Assembly: GCA_016875515.1 (NCBI GenBank)
Contig: VGRA01000180.1
Span: 1 to 6,050 of the forward strand
Direction: 5' to 3'
DNA from: Deltaproteobacteria bacterium
GTDB lineage: Bacteria; Myxococcota; Myxococcia; Myxococcales; Myxococcaceae
Length of the DNA stretch: 6,050 bases
How positions within the stretch are numbered: position 1 is the first letter of the stretch; each line of letters opens with the position of its first letter. A program made the position numbers and the translations under genes. The notes under the pieces were generated by a model. The model did no database searches. It was not told where the DNA came from and saw only the letters and a list, made by a program, of their open reading frames with translations. Shown piece after piece: positions 1 to 6,049 of the stretch.

Positions 1-1
1 G

Positions 2-522
2 AGCGCGGGCCAGAACAGGTGGATCATCCAGCTGCTGGGCATTGGCGCCTGCTCCTCACCGGCGGTGTGCGCGAAGCGCTGGTGCCCTCGCGGGCAACGC
101 GTGCAAGGGACACGGCCCCAACGCTCGTGGGAAACGGTGTCCATCATCGGGGCCATCCGCGTCGGGAAGGCGTCTCGGCTGCTGACACACCGCGGCGCCG
201 TCAACGGCCCTGTCTTCCGGCGCTTCGTGCGGACGTGCCTGGCTCCCTTCATTCGGCCGGGCGACCTGGCCATCATGGACAACCTCAAAATGCACAAGTC
301 GCCGCGCACCAAGCGGCTCTTCGAGGCTGCGGGCGGCGTACCGCTCTACCTGCCCACCTACAGCCCCGAGCTGAACCCCATCGAACTGCTCTGGGCGCAC
401 CTCAAGCGCGGGAACTCCGCGCTGCGGTCCGACGCCTTCGCCGGCGCGTCCCCAGGTCCCACATCGCGGGGTGGTTCCGCCGGGCACTCGGCATCGCCCA
501 TCACAACCGATCCCAGTGTTAG
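2..522 (+). pseudogene. IS630-family DDE transposase, 3' part, frame-disrupted
   Basis: This is the C-terminal half of a transposase of the IS630/Tc1-mariner superfamily, which cuts and joins transposon ends in the DNA. Frame 2 is open from the window edge and reads APRGQ-like WCPRGQRVQGTRP, then SWETVSIIGAIRV, then IMDNLKMHK (second catalytic Asp, codon 278-280), then YSPELNPIELLWAHLKR (catalytic Glu, codon 383-385). That leaves 34 residues between the two acids, the DD34E spacing known for this superfamily. The first Asp lies left of the window. After about position 440 the family-like sequence jumps to frame 1 (HIAGWFRRALGIAHHN, stop TAG 520-522). Only some 17 residues separate LKR from HIAGWF; from memory of the family I would expect more, so a small deletion with frame change is likely. 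The element is therefore probably inactive. I could not define a terminal inverted repeat. Confident about the family, less about the exact lesion. Confidence 0.85.
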
Positions 523-537
523 GATGTCAGCGCCCGC

Positions 538-544
538 GGGGAGG
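538..544 (+). promoter_or_regulatory. Ribosome binding site for the GH31 lipoprotein
   Basis: GGGGAGG lies 10 nt before the ATG at 555. It supports this start over the in-frame upstream start at 471. The upstream start would add 28 residues in front of a lipoprotein signal peptide and would overlap the transposase remnant. No clear -35/-10 promoter could be read in the 33 bases between the transposase stop and this ATG. Confidence 0.45.
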
Positions 545-554
545 CGGGCACCGA

Positions 555-2999
555 ATGGATTGTCTGCGTCTTTTCGCGCTGATGTGTGGGGCGCTCGCCG
601 TCCTGGCATCGTGCCTCAGGGTTCCCGCTGGCAAGGGCGGAAGCGACGCCGCGGGCGCTGACGGCGGCACTCCCGCGGCCAAGGATGCCGGCGCCCCCGC
701 TGCCGGGGACGGCGGCACAGCCCCGGACAGCGACGGCGGCGCGTCCGCGGACGCCGGCAGCCCGGGCCCAGACGCCGGCAGCGCCCCGGCGGACTGCTTC
801 AGCCCGAATCCCGGCGCGTTGCCCGAGGCGGCCACAGGCAAGGCGCTCAGCGCGGGCGACTTCCGATTGGTGGTGACGGACGGCGGCAGCGTGGACGTCC
901 GGCACGTGGCAGCACCCGCGCGCTCCCTCTTCGCGAGCGCCGCGGGCGCCCCGCTGGAGTTCGCCCGCACGGACGTGCACGTCGTGGACCGGCAGGGCTC
1001 CTTCGAGGTGCAGGAGACGGTGCTCGAGCGCTGCGCCGCACCTCGGCTGGACAGCCTGCGCGCAGGGGAAGGCGTGGTGGCGCTGGGAGGCGGTTTTGCG
1101 GACGTCTCGAGCGGCTGCGCGGGCCTCACCTGGTCGCTCCAGTGGTGCGAGGCGCGGCCGGGGCACCTCTCGTTCCGGCTCGGCTCCAGCGCTCCCTCCT
1201 TCAACCGCGCCACGCTGCGCGTTGCCTCCGAGGCCGACGAGCGCATCTTCGGTCTCGGCGAGCAGTTCCCCCATGACACGTTGGATCTCAAGGGCCGCGT
1301 CCTCCCGGTGCTGTCGCAGGAGGGCGGCGTGGGGCGGGGCCACATCCCCATCACCCCGCTGGTGAACGCCGTGTCGCCCGGTTCCGGCGGCAGCGAGGCG
1401 TCCACCTACGACGCCGCACCGCACTACCTGACGAGCCGCCTCCGCTCGCTCTTCCTCGAGGACACCGAGGTCGCCACGTTCGACTTCAGCGCCCCGGCAG
1501 CCACGCGCATCAGCCTCTTCGCCCCCTCCATGACGGGGCGCGTCCTCTTCGGCAGCTCGCCGCTGGAGCTCGTGGAGCGCTTCACCGAGTACGCGGGGCG
1601 CATGCCGCCTCCGCCCGCGTGGGTGGACGAGGGCGCCATCGTGGCACTCGCGCGCGACCTCGGGCAGAGCCGCGCGCGGGTGGCCGAGTTGCTGGGCCGG
1701 GGCACGCGCATTTCCGGCGTGTGGAACCAGACCTGGTCCGGCAAGGTGACGACCTTCATTGGAGAGCAGGTGCTGTGGAACTGGGTGCAGAACCCGGCCA
1801 CCCACCCGGACTGGGACGGCTTCGTGGACGACATGGCGGACGCCGGCATCCGCACCCTCTGCTACGTGAACCCCATGTTCGTGGACCCGCCGGACGCAGG
1901 GTCAGGGCTCCGCAACCTCTATGCCGAGGCGCTGGACGCGGGCTACTTCGTCGCGCAGGACGGCGGCGCGCCGTACCTCCTCAGGGTGACCGCCTTCGAC
2001 GTGGGCCTGCTGGACCTGTCCAACCCGGCCGCGCAGCAGTGGATGAAGGACGTCCTCAAGGCGGAGGTGATGGGGCGGGCACGCTGCAGCGGGTGGATGG
2101 TGGACTTCGCCGAGGCACTGCCGTTCGAGGCGGTGCTGGACTCGGGCGTGGGGGCGGACCGGTACCACAACCAGTACCCGGTGGACTGGATGCGGCTCAA
2201 CCGGGAGGCGATCGATGAGAGCGGGCGGCTGGGGGACATCCTCACGTGGAACCGCTCGGGGGCGGCCAGGACTCCCACGCACAGCCTGATGATGTGGGAG
2301 GGCGACCAGCTCACCACCTGGGATAAGTACGACGGCCTGCGCAGCGCGCTGCACGGGCTCGTCAGCGGCGGACTGTCCGGTCTCGCCCTCAACCACTCGG
2401 ACACGGGCGGGTACACCTCCCTGAGCGCGAGCGGCATCCTCGGTTACGAGCGCGAGGCGGAGCTGCTCAAGCGCTGGACGGAGATGAATGCCTTCACCGC
2501 GCTCCTGCGCACGCACGAGGGGAACCAGCCGGCGGTCAACGCGCAGGTGTACAGCGACGGCGCGGGAAAGGATCACTTCGCGCGGATGAGCCGGGTCTAC
2601 CGCGCGCTCCGCAGCTACAGACGCCAGCTGTACGCGGAGGCCCAGCAGCGGGGCTGGCCCGTGGTGCGCGCCCTCTGGCTGCACGCGCCCGACGACGCGC
2701 GCGCCCTCGACGAGGCGGACGAGTTCACGCTCGGCAGGGATCTGCTCGTCGCGCCCATCCTGAACAAGTGCTTCACGTGGCCCGTGTGCCCCTACTCCAA
2801 GGCCGTGTACCTGCCGCCGGGCGAGTGGGTGCACCTGTGGAGCGGCACCGTCTACGGGAGCGCGGCCTCGGGCACGGACGTGACCGTCGCAGCGCCCATG
2901 GGAGAGCCGGCCGTGTTCTACCGGAAGGGGGCGGCCATGGCGGCGCCCTTCGTTTCGGCGCTGCAGGCCGAGGGCATCACCGTTCCGGCCGCGAAGTAG
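555..2999 (+). CDS. Secreted lipoprotein, GH31 alpha-glycosidase, YihQ/sulfoquinovosidase-like
   Basis: An 814-residue retaining alpha-glycosidase predicted to be exported and lipid-anchored. Residues 1-20 form a signal peptide ending in lipobox L17-A18-S19-C20. Residues 21-81 are a disordered linker with six D-[AG]-G units spaced 6-8 residues apart. An N-terminal beta-sandwich follows (FGLGEQ at 232-237; GGVGRGHIP after it), then the (beta/alpha)8 barrel: GVWNQTWSG (Q392), VLWNW (W408), GWMVDFAEALP with nucleophile D517, MMWEGDQ with acid/base D584, and HSDTGGY with Y620. A C-terminal beta-domain holds YLPPGEWVHLWSG. The D517-D584 and D584-Y620 spacings (67 and 36) equal those of E. coli YihQ (D405, D472, Y508) as I recall that sequence. 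YihQ's sulfonate-binding R301 aligns with Q405 here, and its Q262 aligns with a non-Gln residue, so the substrate may be a neutral alpha-glucoside rather than sulfoquinovose. The reading frame is intact. The gene stands alone, convergent with the hydrolase fragment 76 bp downstream. Family assignment is secure; substrate is not. Confidence 0.93.
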   Translation: MDCLRLFALMCGALAVLASCLRVPAGKGGSDAAGADGGTPAAKDAGAPAAGDGGTAPDSDGGASADAGSPGPDAGSAPADCFSPNPGALPEAATGKALSAGDFRLVVTDGGSVDVRHVAAPARSLFASAAGAPLEFARTDVHVVDRQGSFEVQETVLERCAAPRLDSLRAGEGVVALGGGFADVSSGCAGLTWSLQWCEARPGHLSFRLGSSAPSFNRATLRVASEADERIFGLGEQFPHDTLDLKGRVLPVLSQEGGVGRGHIPITPLVNAVSPGSGGSEASTYDAAPHYLTSRLRSLFLEDTEVATFDFSAPAATRISLFAPSMTGRVLFGSSPLELVERFTEYAGRMPPPPAWVDEGAIVALARDLGQSRARVAELLGRGTRISGVWNQTWSGKVTTFIGEQVLWNWVQNPATHPDWDGFVDDMADAGIRTLCYVNPMFVDPPDAGSGLRNLYAEALDAGYFVAQDGGAPYLLRVTAFDVGLLDLSNPAAQQWMKDVLKAEVMGRARCSGWMVDFAEALPFEAVLDSGVGADRYHNQYPVDWMRLNREAIDESGRLGDILTWNRSGAARTPTHSLMMWEGDQLTTWDKYDGLRSALHGLVSGGLSGLALNHSDTGGYTSLSASGILGYEREAELLKRWTEMNAFTALLRTHEGNQPAVNAQVYSDGAGKDHFARMSRVYRALRSYRRQLYAEAQQRGWPVVRALWLHAPDDARALDEADEFTLGRDLLVAPILNKCFTWPVCPYSKAVYLPPGEWVHLWSGTVYGSAASGTDVTVAAPMGEPAVFYRKGAAMAAPFVSALQAEGITVPAAK

Positions 3000-3075
3000 C
3001 GCCCGTTCGCGGCGCCCCCACGACCGGTCCCTGGGCAGCCGGGCAGTGGCCACGGCGTCGACGTCCCTGTGCGTG

Positions 3076-3486
3076 TCACGGCAGCAGCCGGGTGGAGGCC
3101 AGCTCCGACCGGTATCTCGACAGCGAGCCCATGTCGACCTCGCACGGGAGGCGCCGGTCCAGCCAGGTCACGACCGCAGCGGCATTGGACGAGATGGAGC
3201 CGCGCAGCGCCGGGGCGACCAGGTTCAACCGCACCTCCCGCCCCTCGAGTGCACCGGCCTTCTCGAGCCTCCCGAGCACGACCGCAGCCATGCGTGCGCC
3301 CGTGGAGAATGCGTTGACGGTGAGCGGCGCGCCGGGGTTCCTGGCCAGCAGGGCCCGGATGCCATTCGCGAGGTCGTTCGTGGTGTCATCGAGACGACGC
3401 GACAGGTCGTCGTACGCGAACGTCGCGCGCCCCGTAAGGCGGGGGCCTCGGCGGGTCGTGTCCGCCCGTGCAAAAGCCCGATGACT
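3076..3486 (-). pseudogene. Alpha/beta hydrolase fragment (nucleophile-elbow region)
   Basis: The minus frame between TGA stops at 3487-3489 and 3076-3078 encodes 136 residues. Its recognisable part reads FAYDDLSRRLDDTTNDLA, then PLTVNAFSTGARMAAVV, then EVRLNLVAPALRGS. The strand-turn-helix with serine in AFSTGAR has the place and form of an alpha/beta-hydrolase nucleophile elbow (normally G-x-S-x-G), followed by a typical strand ending in VAPALRG. There is no ATG, GTG or TTG between the upstream stop and the elbow; the only Met codon (3289-3291) lies after the serine. The N-terminal strands with the HG oxyanion motif are absent, as is the C-terminal part with the acid and histidine. It is therefore a relic truncated at both ends. 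I infer a lipase/esterase-like ancestor without knowing its substrate. Upstream on its strand lie a short repeat region and the tRNA-Gly terminator. Confidence 0.6.
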
Positions 3487-3508
3487 TCATCAGCCCGTCA
3501 TCAGCCCG
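3487..3508 (+). repeat. Two tandem copies of an 11-bp repeat
   Basis: TCATCAGCCCG occurs at 3487-3497 and again, back to back, at 3498-3508. Part of the unit recurs inverted as CTGATGA at 3526-3532, and the first copy overlaps a near-palindrome GATGA-CT-TCATC ending at 3491. The patch sits in the AT-richer spacer between the hydrolase fragment and the tRNA terminator. It contains the TGA that closes the hydrolase frame upstream. Confidence 0.7.
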
Positions 3509-3553
3509 CCGAAAACATCACCCTGCTGATGACCGAACGGACTCCAGACCAAC

Positions 3554-3580
3554 AAAAACCCCAGGGGTTGCCTGGGGTTT
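3554..3580 (-). terminator. Rho-independent terminator of the former tRNA-Gly
   Basis: A perfect 10-bp stem, AAACCCCAGG (3556-3565) with CCTGGGGTTT (3571-3580), encloses the 5-base loop GGTTG. Read on the minus strand it is followed by a run of five T (complement of 3554-3558), so it terminates leftward transcription. It begins two bases after the CCA of the tRNA-Gly remnant, a usual place for a tRNA terminator. Read on the plus strand it has only TTT-C-TT after it and would be weak. Confidence 0.8.
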
Positions 3581-3582
3581 CT

Positions 3583-3595
3583 TGGAGCGGGAGAC
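3583..3595 (-). other. tRNA-Gly 3'-end remnant, possible attachment-site scar
   Basis: On the minus strand this reads GTCTCCCGCTCCA: the 3' half of a tRNA-Gly acceptor stem (CTCCCGC), discriminator T and encoded CCA, directly followed by the terminator. Bacterial tRNA-Gly typically pairs GCGGGAG at its 5' end with CTCCCGC, with T at position 73. To the right, where the T-arm and the rest of the tRNA should be, the sequence is unrelated (ACGCCGGCCGCGAGG) and soon becomes EEP coding sequence. No tRNA 5' half is found nearby. Tyrosine recombinases often use tRNA 3' ends as attachment sites and leave such a copy at one border. That role is inferred, since no integrase gene is in the window. Confidence 0.6.
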
Positions 3596-3599
3596 AACG

Positions 3600-4703
3600 C
3601 CGGCCGCGAGGGTGGTCATCTGGCAACAGCACATCGAGGCGATGAAGGCAGCCACCGCCTCCCCGTTCCTGATGACGCAGGCCAAGCTGGGCTACCCTGA
3701 TAAGCCTGACATCCTCGTTCTGCAGGAGGCCTGGCAGCAGGTCCTGCGCGGTGACTCCTGTGTGGCGAAGCCCGAGGGAGCGACGGACTCCGACAACTGG
3801 ACCCAGTCGCCTCGAGCCTCGGATCTCGCGTCTGGCTGCTCGTTGGGCGCTCCGTCCGAGGGCTCTTTGCTGCATGCCGTTGGACAGCGCCTGTGGGGGG
3901 GTAGCCCATCACGCCGGACACAGGCGACCCTACGACACCACCCTGGGTTCTACCTCGCGGACGGGAACTGCCGTCGCCTGAGATGCCCGTCGTTTCGTGC
4001 TGGAGGATGCGTTTCGTTACAACGATGCCGACGTGCCGCGGTGTTCCCTCGCGCTCGCGGACTACCAGCGGGTGGCCGTGTTGTTGCGCGACACACGGCG
4101 GACCCCGGGCGAGGCGGACGACGCGCTGCTGGCCGTGTCGTCCAACCACTGCGGCAGCGCGTGCAAGGCGCTCACGAACCGGTATGTCGCGGAGCAGATG
4201 ACGAAGCGTTGGTCGACCTGCTGGGGATTGCCACTCACGCTGCGCATCATTGCGGGAGACTTCAACATGGAGGTTGACACCACCAGCGGCAGCTACACCA
4301 CCCATTGGGAAGAGGCGAGCCCGGACACGTGGTACCGAGACTTCACTTCCAACGGGGGGGGGCGTGGGCCGGAGGCGACTTCCTGGACGCAGCCCGCGTT
4401 CGCCACCCGGCGGAGTGGGCCGGCAGCGCGTCCATTTGCGCCGATTGGACCTTCCCGAACTCCACGGCGTGCGCGGGGTGGACCACCTGCGCGGCGCGCT
4501 GTCTCCCAGCCAGTTCTTCCCTGCCCCTCGTGCGGATTGACTACGTGTTCGTATCCAACGCCACGGGTTCGTTGCCGCGCGGGAAGATCCTCCGGGCCGA
4601 GGCCGGCGACACGGGGCAGACGTACTCGGACCACCGGGCTGTCTACGTGGCGGTCGAGTACTTGAGCGCCGACCAGGTTTCCGCCCAGGGAGAGTCGACC
4701 ACG
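3600..4703 (+). pseudogene. Endonuclease/exonuclease/phosphatase (EEP) family protein, multiply disrupted
   Basis: The conserved pieces of an EEP-fold metal-dependent phosphoesterase (DNase I / sphingomyelinase superfamily) occur in order but in different frames. Frame 3: DILVLQEAW near 3706-3735, with the metal-binding Glu. Frame 3: FYLADG (about 3948-3966). Frame 1: GTAVA, then TGA at 3979-3981, then DARRFVLEDAFRYNDADV, DYQRVAVLLRDTRR, SSNHCGSACKALTNRYV. Frame 3 briefly: LVDLLGI (about 4209-4230). Frame 1: RIIAGDFNMEV, with the GDFN motif (4252-4263 region). After the G9 tract, frame 3: AWAGGDFLDAA, LVRIDYVFVSN, and SDHRAV with the catalytic His near 4630. The TGA replaces what looks like an Arg codon (CGA to TGA). 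The N-terminal start and any signal peptide are missing: homology begins only a few bases after the tRNA-Gly scar. The 3' end is set approximately, after VAVEYL. The original substrate (DNA, phospholipid or other) cannot be told. Confidence 0.8.
4354..4362 (+). repeat. G9 homopolymer at a frame switch in the EEP pseudogene
   Basis: Nine consecutive G separate the frame-1 segment YRDFTSNGG from the frame-3 segment AWAGGDFLDAA. Seven or ten G would join the two without a break. This is either a slippage mutation or a homopolymer sequencing error. Confidence 0.75.
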
Positions 4704-4892
4704 TGCTGGGTGGTCGGCGCCGCGCCGGGCCGCGTGTTCGGTTCGCCACCTCGCGGAGGTGGCCCAGGGCGCGCGCGCGCAGCGCCTGCCGAGGTCCGCA
4801 GGGTGGAGCAGGATGCTCTTCGTCAGTCCTCCGCAGGCACCGCGCGGTGCACCTCCCATCCCGGCACGCGAGCGCCAGGGCGAAGTCCGTGA
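4704..4892. other. Unassigned spacer with a hairpin and a (GC)6 tract
   Basis: Between the last EEP-like sequence and the Cys-rich fragment I recognise no protein motif in any frame. It holds a perfect 8-bp hairpin, GCCACCTC (4745-4752) with GAGGTGGC (4756-4763) around a GCG loop, followed by (GC)6 at 4769-4780. There is no T-run on either side, so the hairpin is not a standard intrinsic terminator. It could mark the 3' end of the former EEP gene. The frame-3 stop TGA at 4890-4892 precedes the Cys-rich frame. Confidence 0.4.
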
Positions 4893-5307
4893 GGGGCCGC
4901 GTGCGACGGCGCGGGCCACTGCCCTGCCCCGCAGCTGCAGGCCTGCCCTGGGCAGTCGTTCGCCCAGTCCGCCTGCGCGGGCGGTTGCACGGGGGACGCC
5001 ACGTGTCCGCCCGGCCGCTTCTGCGCGGCGGGCGTGTGCGTGGAGCAGCTGGCCGCGGGCGCCACCTGTTCCGCCGGCGGCCAGTGCGCCACGGGCTACC
5101 GCGTGGACGGGGTGTGCTGCGAGACTGCGGGCGGGGGCCAATGCGAGGCGTGCGACGTGGCGGGGCAGCCGGGCCAATGCGTGGCGGTGACGGGGTTGCC
5201 GCATGGTGCGCGCGCCGCGTGCGACGGCGCAGGCACATGCCAGGGGGCGTGCAACGGGGCGGACGCGACAGCGTGCACCTACCCGGACAGCGCCGTGTCG
5301 TGCGCGC
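4893..5307 (+). pseudogene. Cys-rich surface/lipoprotein repeat fragment
   Basis: Frame 3 encodes about 138 residues with 20 cysteines, in a pattern I know from large myxobacterial secreted proteins: [76 protein letters not shown]. Such modules are probably disulfide-stabilised and extracellular; no enzyme activity is implied. One usual cysteine seems lost: the family commonly has GFCVDGVCC, where this has GYRVDGVCC. There is no start codon, signal peptide or upstream partner in frame, since a TGA lies at 4890-4892. On the right the family-like sequence stops at about 5304-5312; beyond that the same frame is merely antisense to the acyltransferase. It is thus a fragment missing both ends. Confidence 0.7.
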
Positions 5308-5883
5308 CGGCACCCTGGCCCCGAACGCGAGGCGCGCGAACCCGCTGCGCCCGCCGAGATCCACCTCGGACGCCTGCCAGATGGGCCGAAAGGCCTCGTG
5401 GTCTCCCCCCGGGAACACCAGCAGCGGCACACCCGCTGCGAGCGCCCCGGACACCTCGGCCTCCGTGGAGGGCACGGATCCCAGCCGACGGTGCAACGCC
5501 GCCAGCCCCGGAAGGTGAAATCCAAGATGGTGCGCCACCACCCCCAGCGGCCGCTGCGTGCCGAAGCGCTCCAGCCAGAGCGCCGCGAAGCACGTGAACT
5601 CCGCGATGCCGAACACGCCCGAGTGGTTCGCCACGAGAATCCAGGGCCCCTCCGCGGGAAGCCTCTCCAGCCCCTACAGCCGCGGCCGGAACGGCCGGGA
5701 CACGGCGCGCGCCAGTGGCAGCCACCGCTTCGCAAAACCGGGATCCACGCGGCCCCACCTGCCCGGCGCACTCACCTTTTCGACGGCGCTCCCAGGCTGT
5801 CCCGCTTGCACAGTGCGAACCCTCTCCCGTCTCACGCGCAACGAAGAGGCACCCACGCAGGGCCGCTGTCTCGCCACGTCCAC
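5308..5883 (-). pseudogene. Lysophospholipid acyltransferase (LPLAT/PlsC-like) fragment with internal TAG
   Basis: One minus frame reads GRWGRVDPGFAKRW, then FRPRL, a TAG stop (5676-5674), then [43 protein letters not shown], and [14 protein letters not shown], ending at [11 protein letters not shown]. The order GLE.LP..GP.ILVANHSG (acyl-acceptor histidine in NHS) followed by FPGG..E..RP is that of LPLAT-superfamily acyltransferases, which move an acyl chain onto a lysophospholipid or diacylglycerol at the membrane. The TAG sits where homologs usually have a charged residue before GLE, so a single nonsense change is likely. At GARVP, where a VVPM-like strand is expected, homology stops at the junction with the Cys-rich fragment, so the C-terminal third is lost. 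The start is uncertain: GTG at 5775-5773 is attractive by homology, GTG at 5883-5881 is the outer limit. Acceptor and acyl donor cannot be predicted. Confidence 0.75.
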
Positions 5884-6032
5884 GCCGCCAGCGCGACAAA
5901 ACCGAATGAGCTTTCGAGCAGCGCCTTCATGGTCTTTGCGGCCTGGGCATCACGGGAGAACCCAGCAACGCCTGCGACCCCGCGGGCTTCGCGTTCGTCG
6001 GCCCGGCGCACGCGCCCCCTTCTTCGACGCAT
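5832..6032 (-). CDS. Hypothetical minus-strand frame of unknown function
   Basis: A 66-residue open frame from ATG at 6032-6030, with a second ATG at 5930-5928 starting MKALLESSFGFVALAAWTWR. The second half has protein-like composition and G/C-rich third positions; the first half is Arg-rich and less convincing. I recognise no family. It lies just upstream of the acyltransferase fragment on the same strand and overlaps its outermost possible start, so it may be the decayed 5' part of that gene region or simply chance. Confidence 0.25.
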   Translation of the reverse strand: MRRRRGRVRRADEREARGVAGVAGFSRDAQAAKTMKALLESSFGFVALAAWTWRDSGPAWVPLRCA

Positions 6033-6049
6033 CCGCAGCCTGCGCCGCC
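5927..6049 (-). CDS. Possible C-terminal end of a gene entering from the right
   Basis: A minus frame open from the window edge for 40 residues (GCGCVEEGGACAGP, then AKPAGSQALLGSPVM) ending in TGA at 5929-5927. Its middle codons have a stronger third-position G/C bias than the competing frame at 5832-6032. Its stop overlaps the ATG at 5930-5928 as ATGA, which would suit translational coupling. Only one of the two overlapping frames can be the main coding frame here; the window is too short to decide. Confidence 0.2.
   Translation of the reverse strand, partial: GGAGCGCVEEGGACAGPTNAKPAGSQALLGSPVMPRPQRP

Noticed and set aside
471..554. Upstream in-frame start for the GH31 protein
   Set aside because: It would put 28 residues before a clean lipoprotein signal peptide with its own Shine-Dalgarno, and overlaps the transposase remnant.
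642..794. Repetitive Asp/Ala/Gly-coding stretch as a DNA tandem repeat
   Set aside because: The units are similar at protein level only, with 6-8 residue spacing and varied codons. It is an ordinary lipoprotein linker.
1902..3053. Long minus-strand open frames opposite the GH31 gene (also 519-1805 and 527-1405)
   Set aside because: They mirror the strongly supported plus-strand coding sequence, have antisense-type composition and show no domain.
4745..4780. Hairpin plus (GC)6 as a terminator or regulatory element
   Set aside because: No T-run follows on either strand, and such GC palindromes are common by chance at this GC content.
3616..5634. A 2-kb minus-strand open frame (672 codons)
   Set aside because: Only its first hundred or so codons (down to about 5308) are acyltransferase; the rest is antisense to the Cys-rich and EEP sequences, very rich in Arg, Pro and Thr, and has no family motif. 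GC-rich DNA keeps such antisense frames open.
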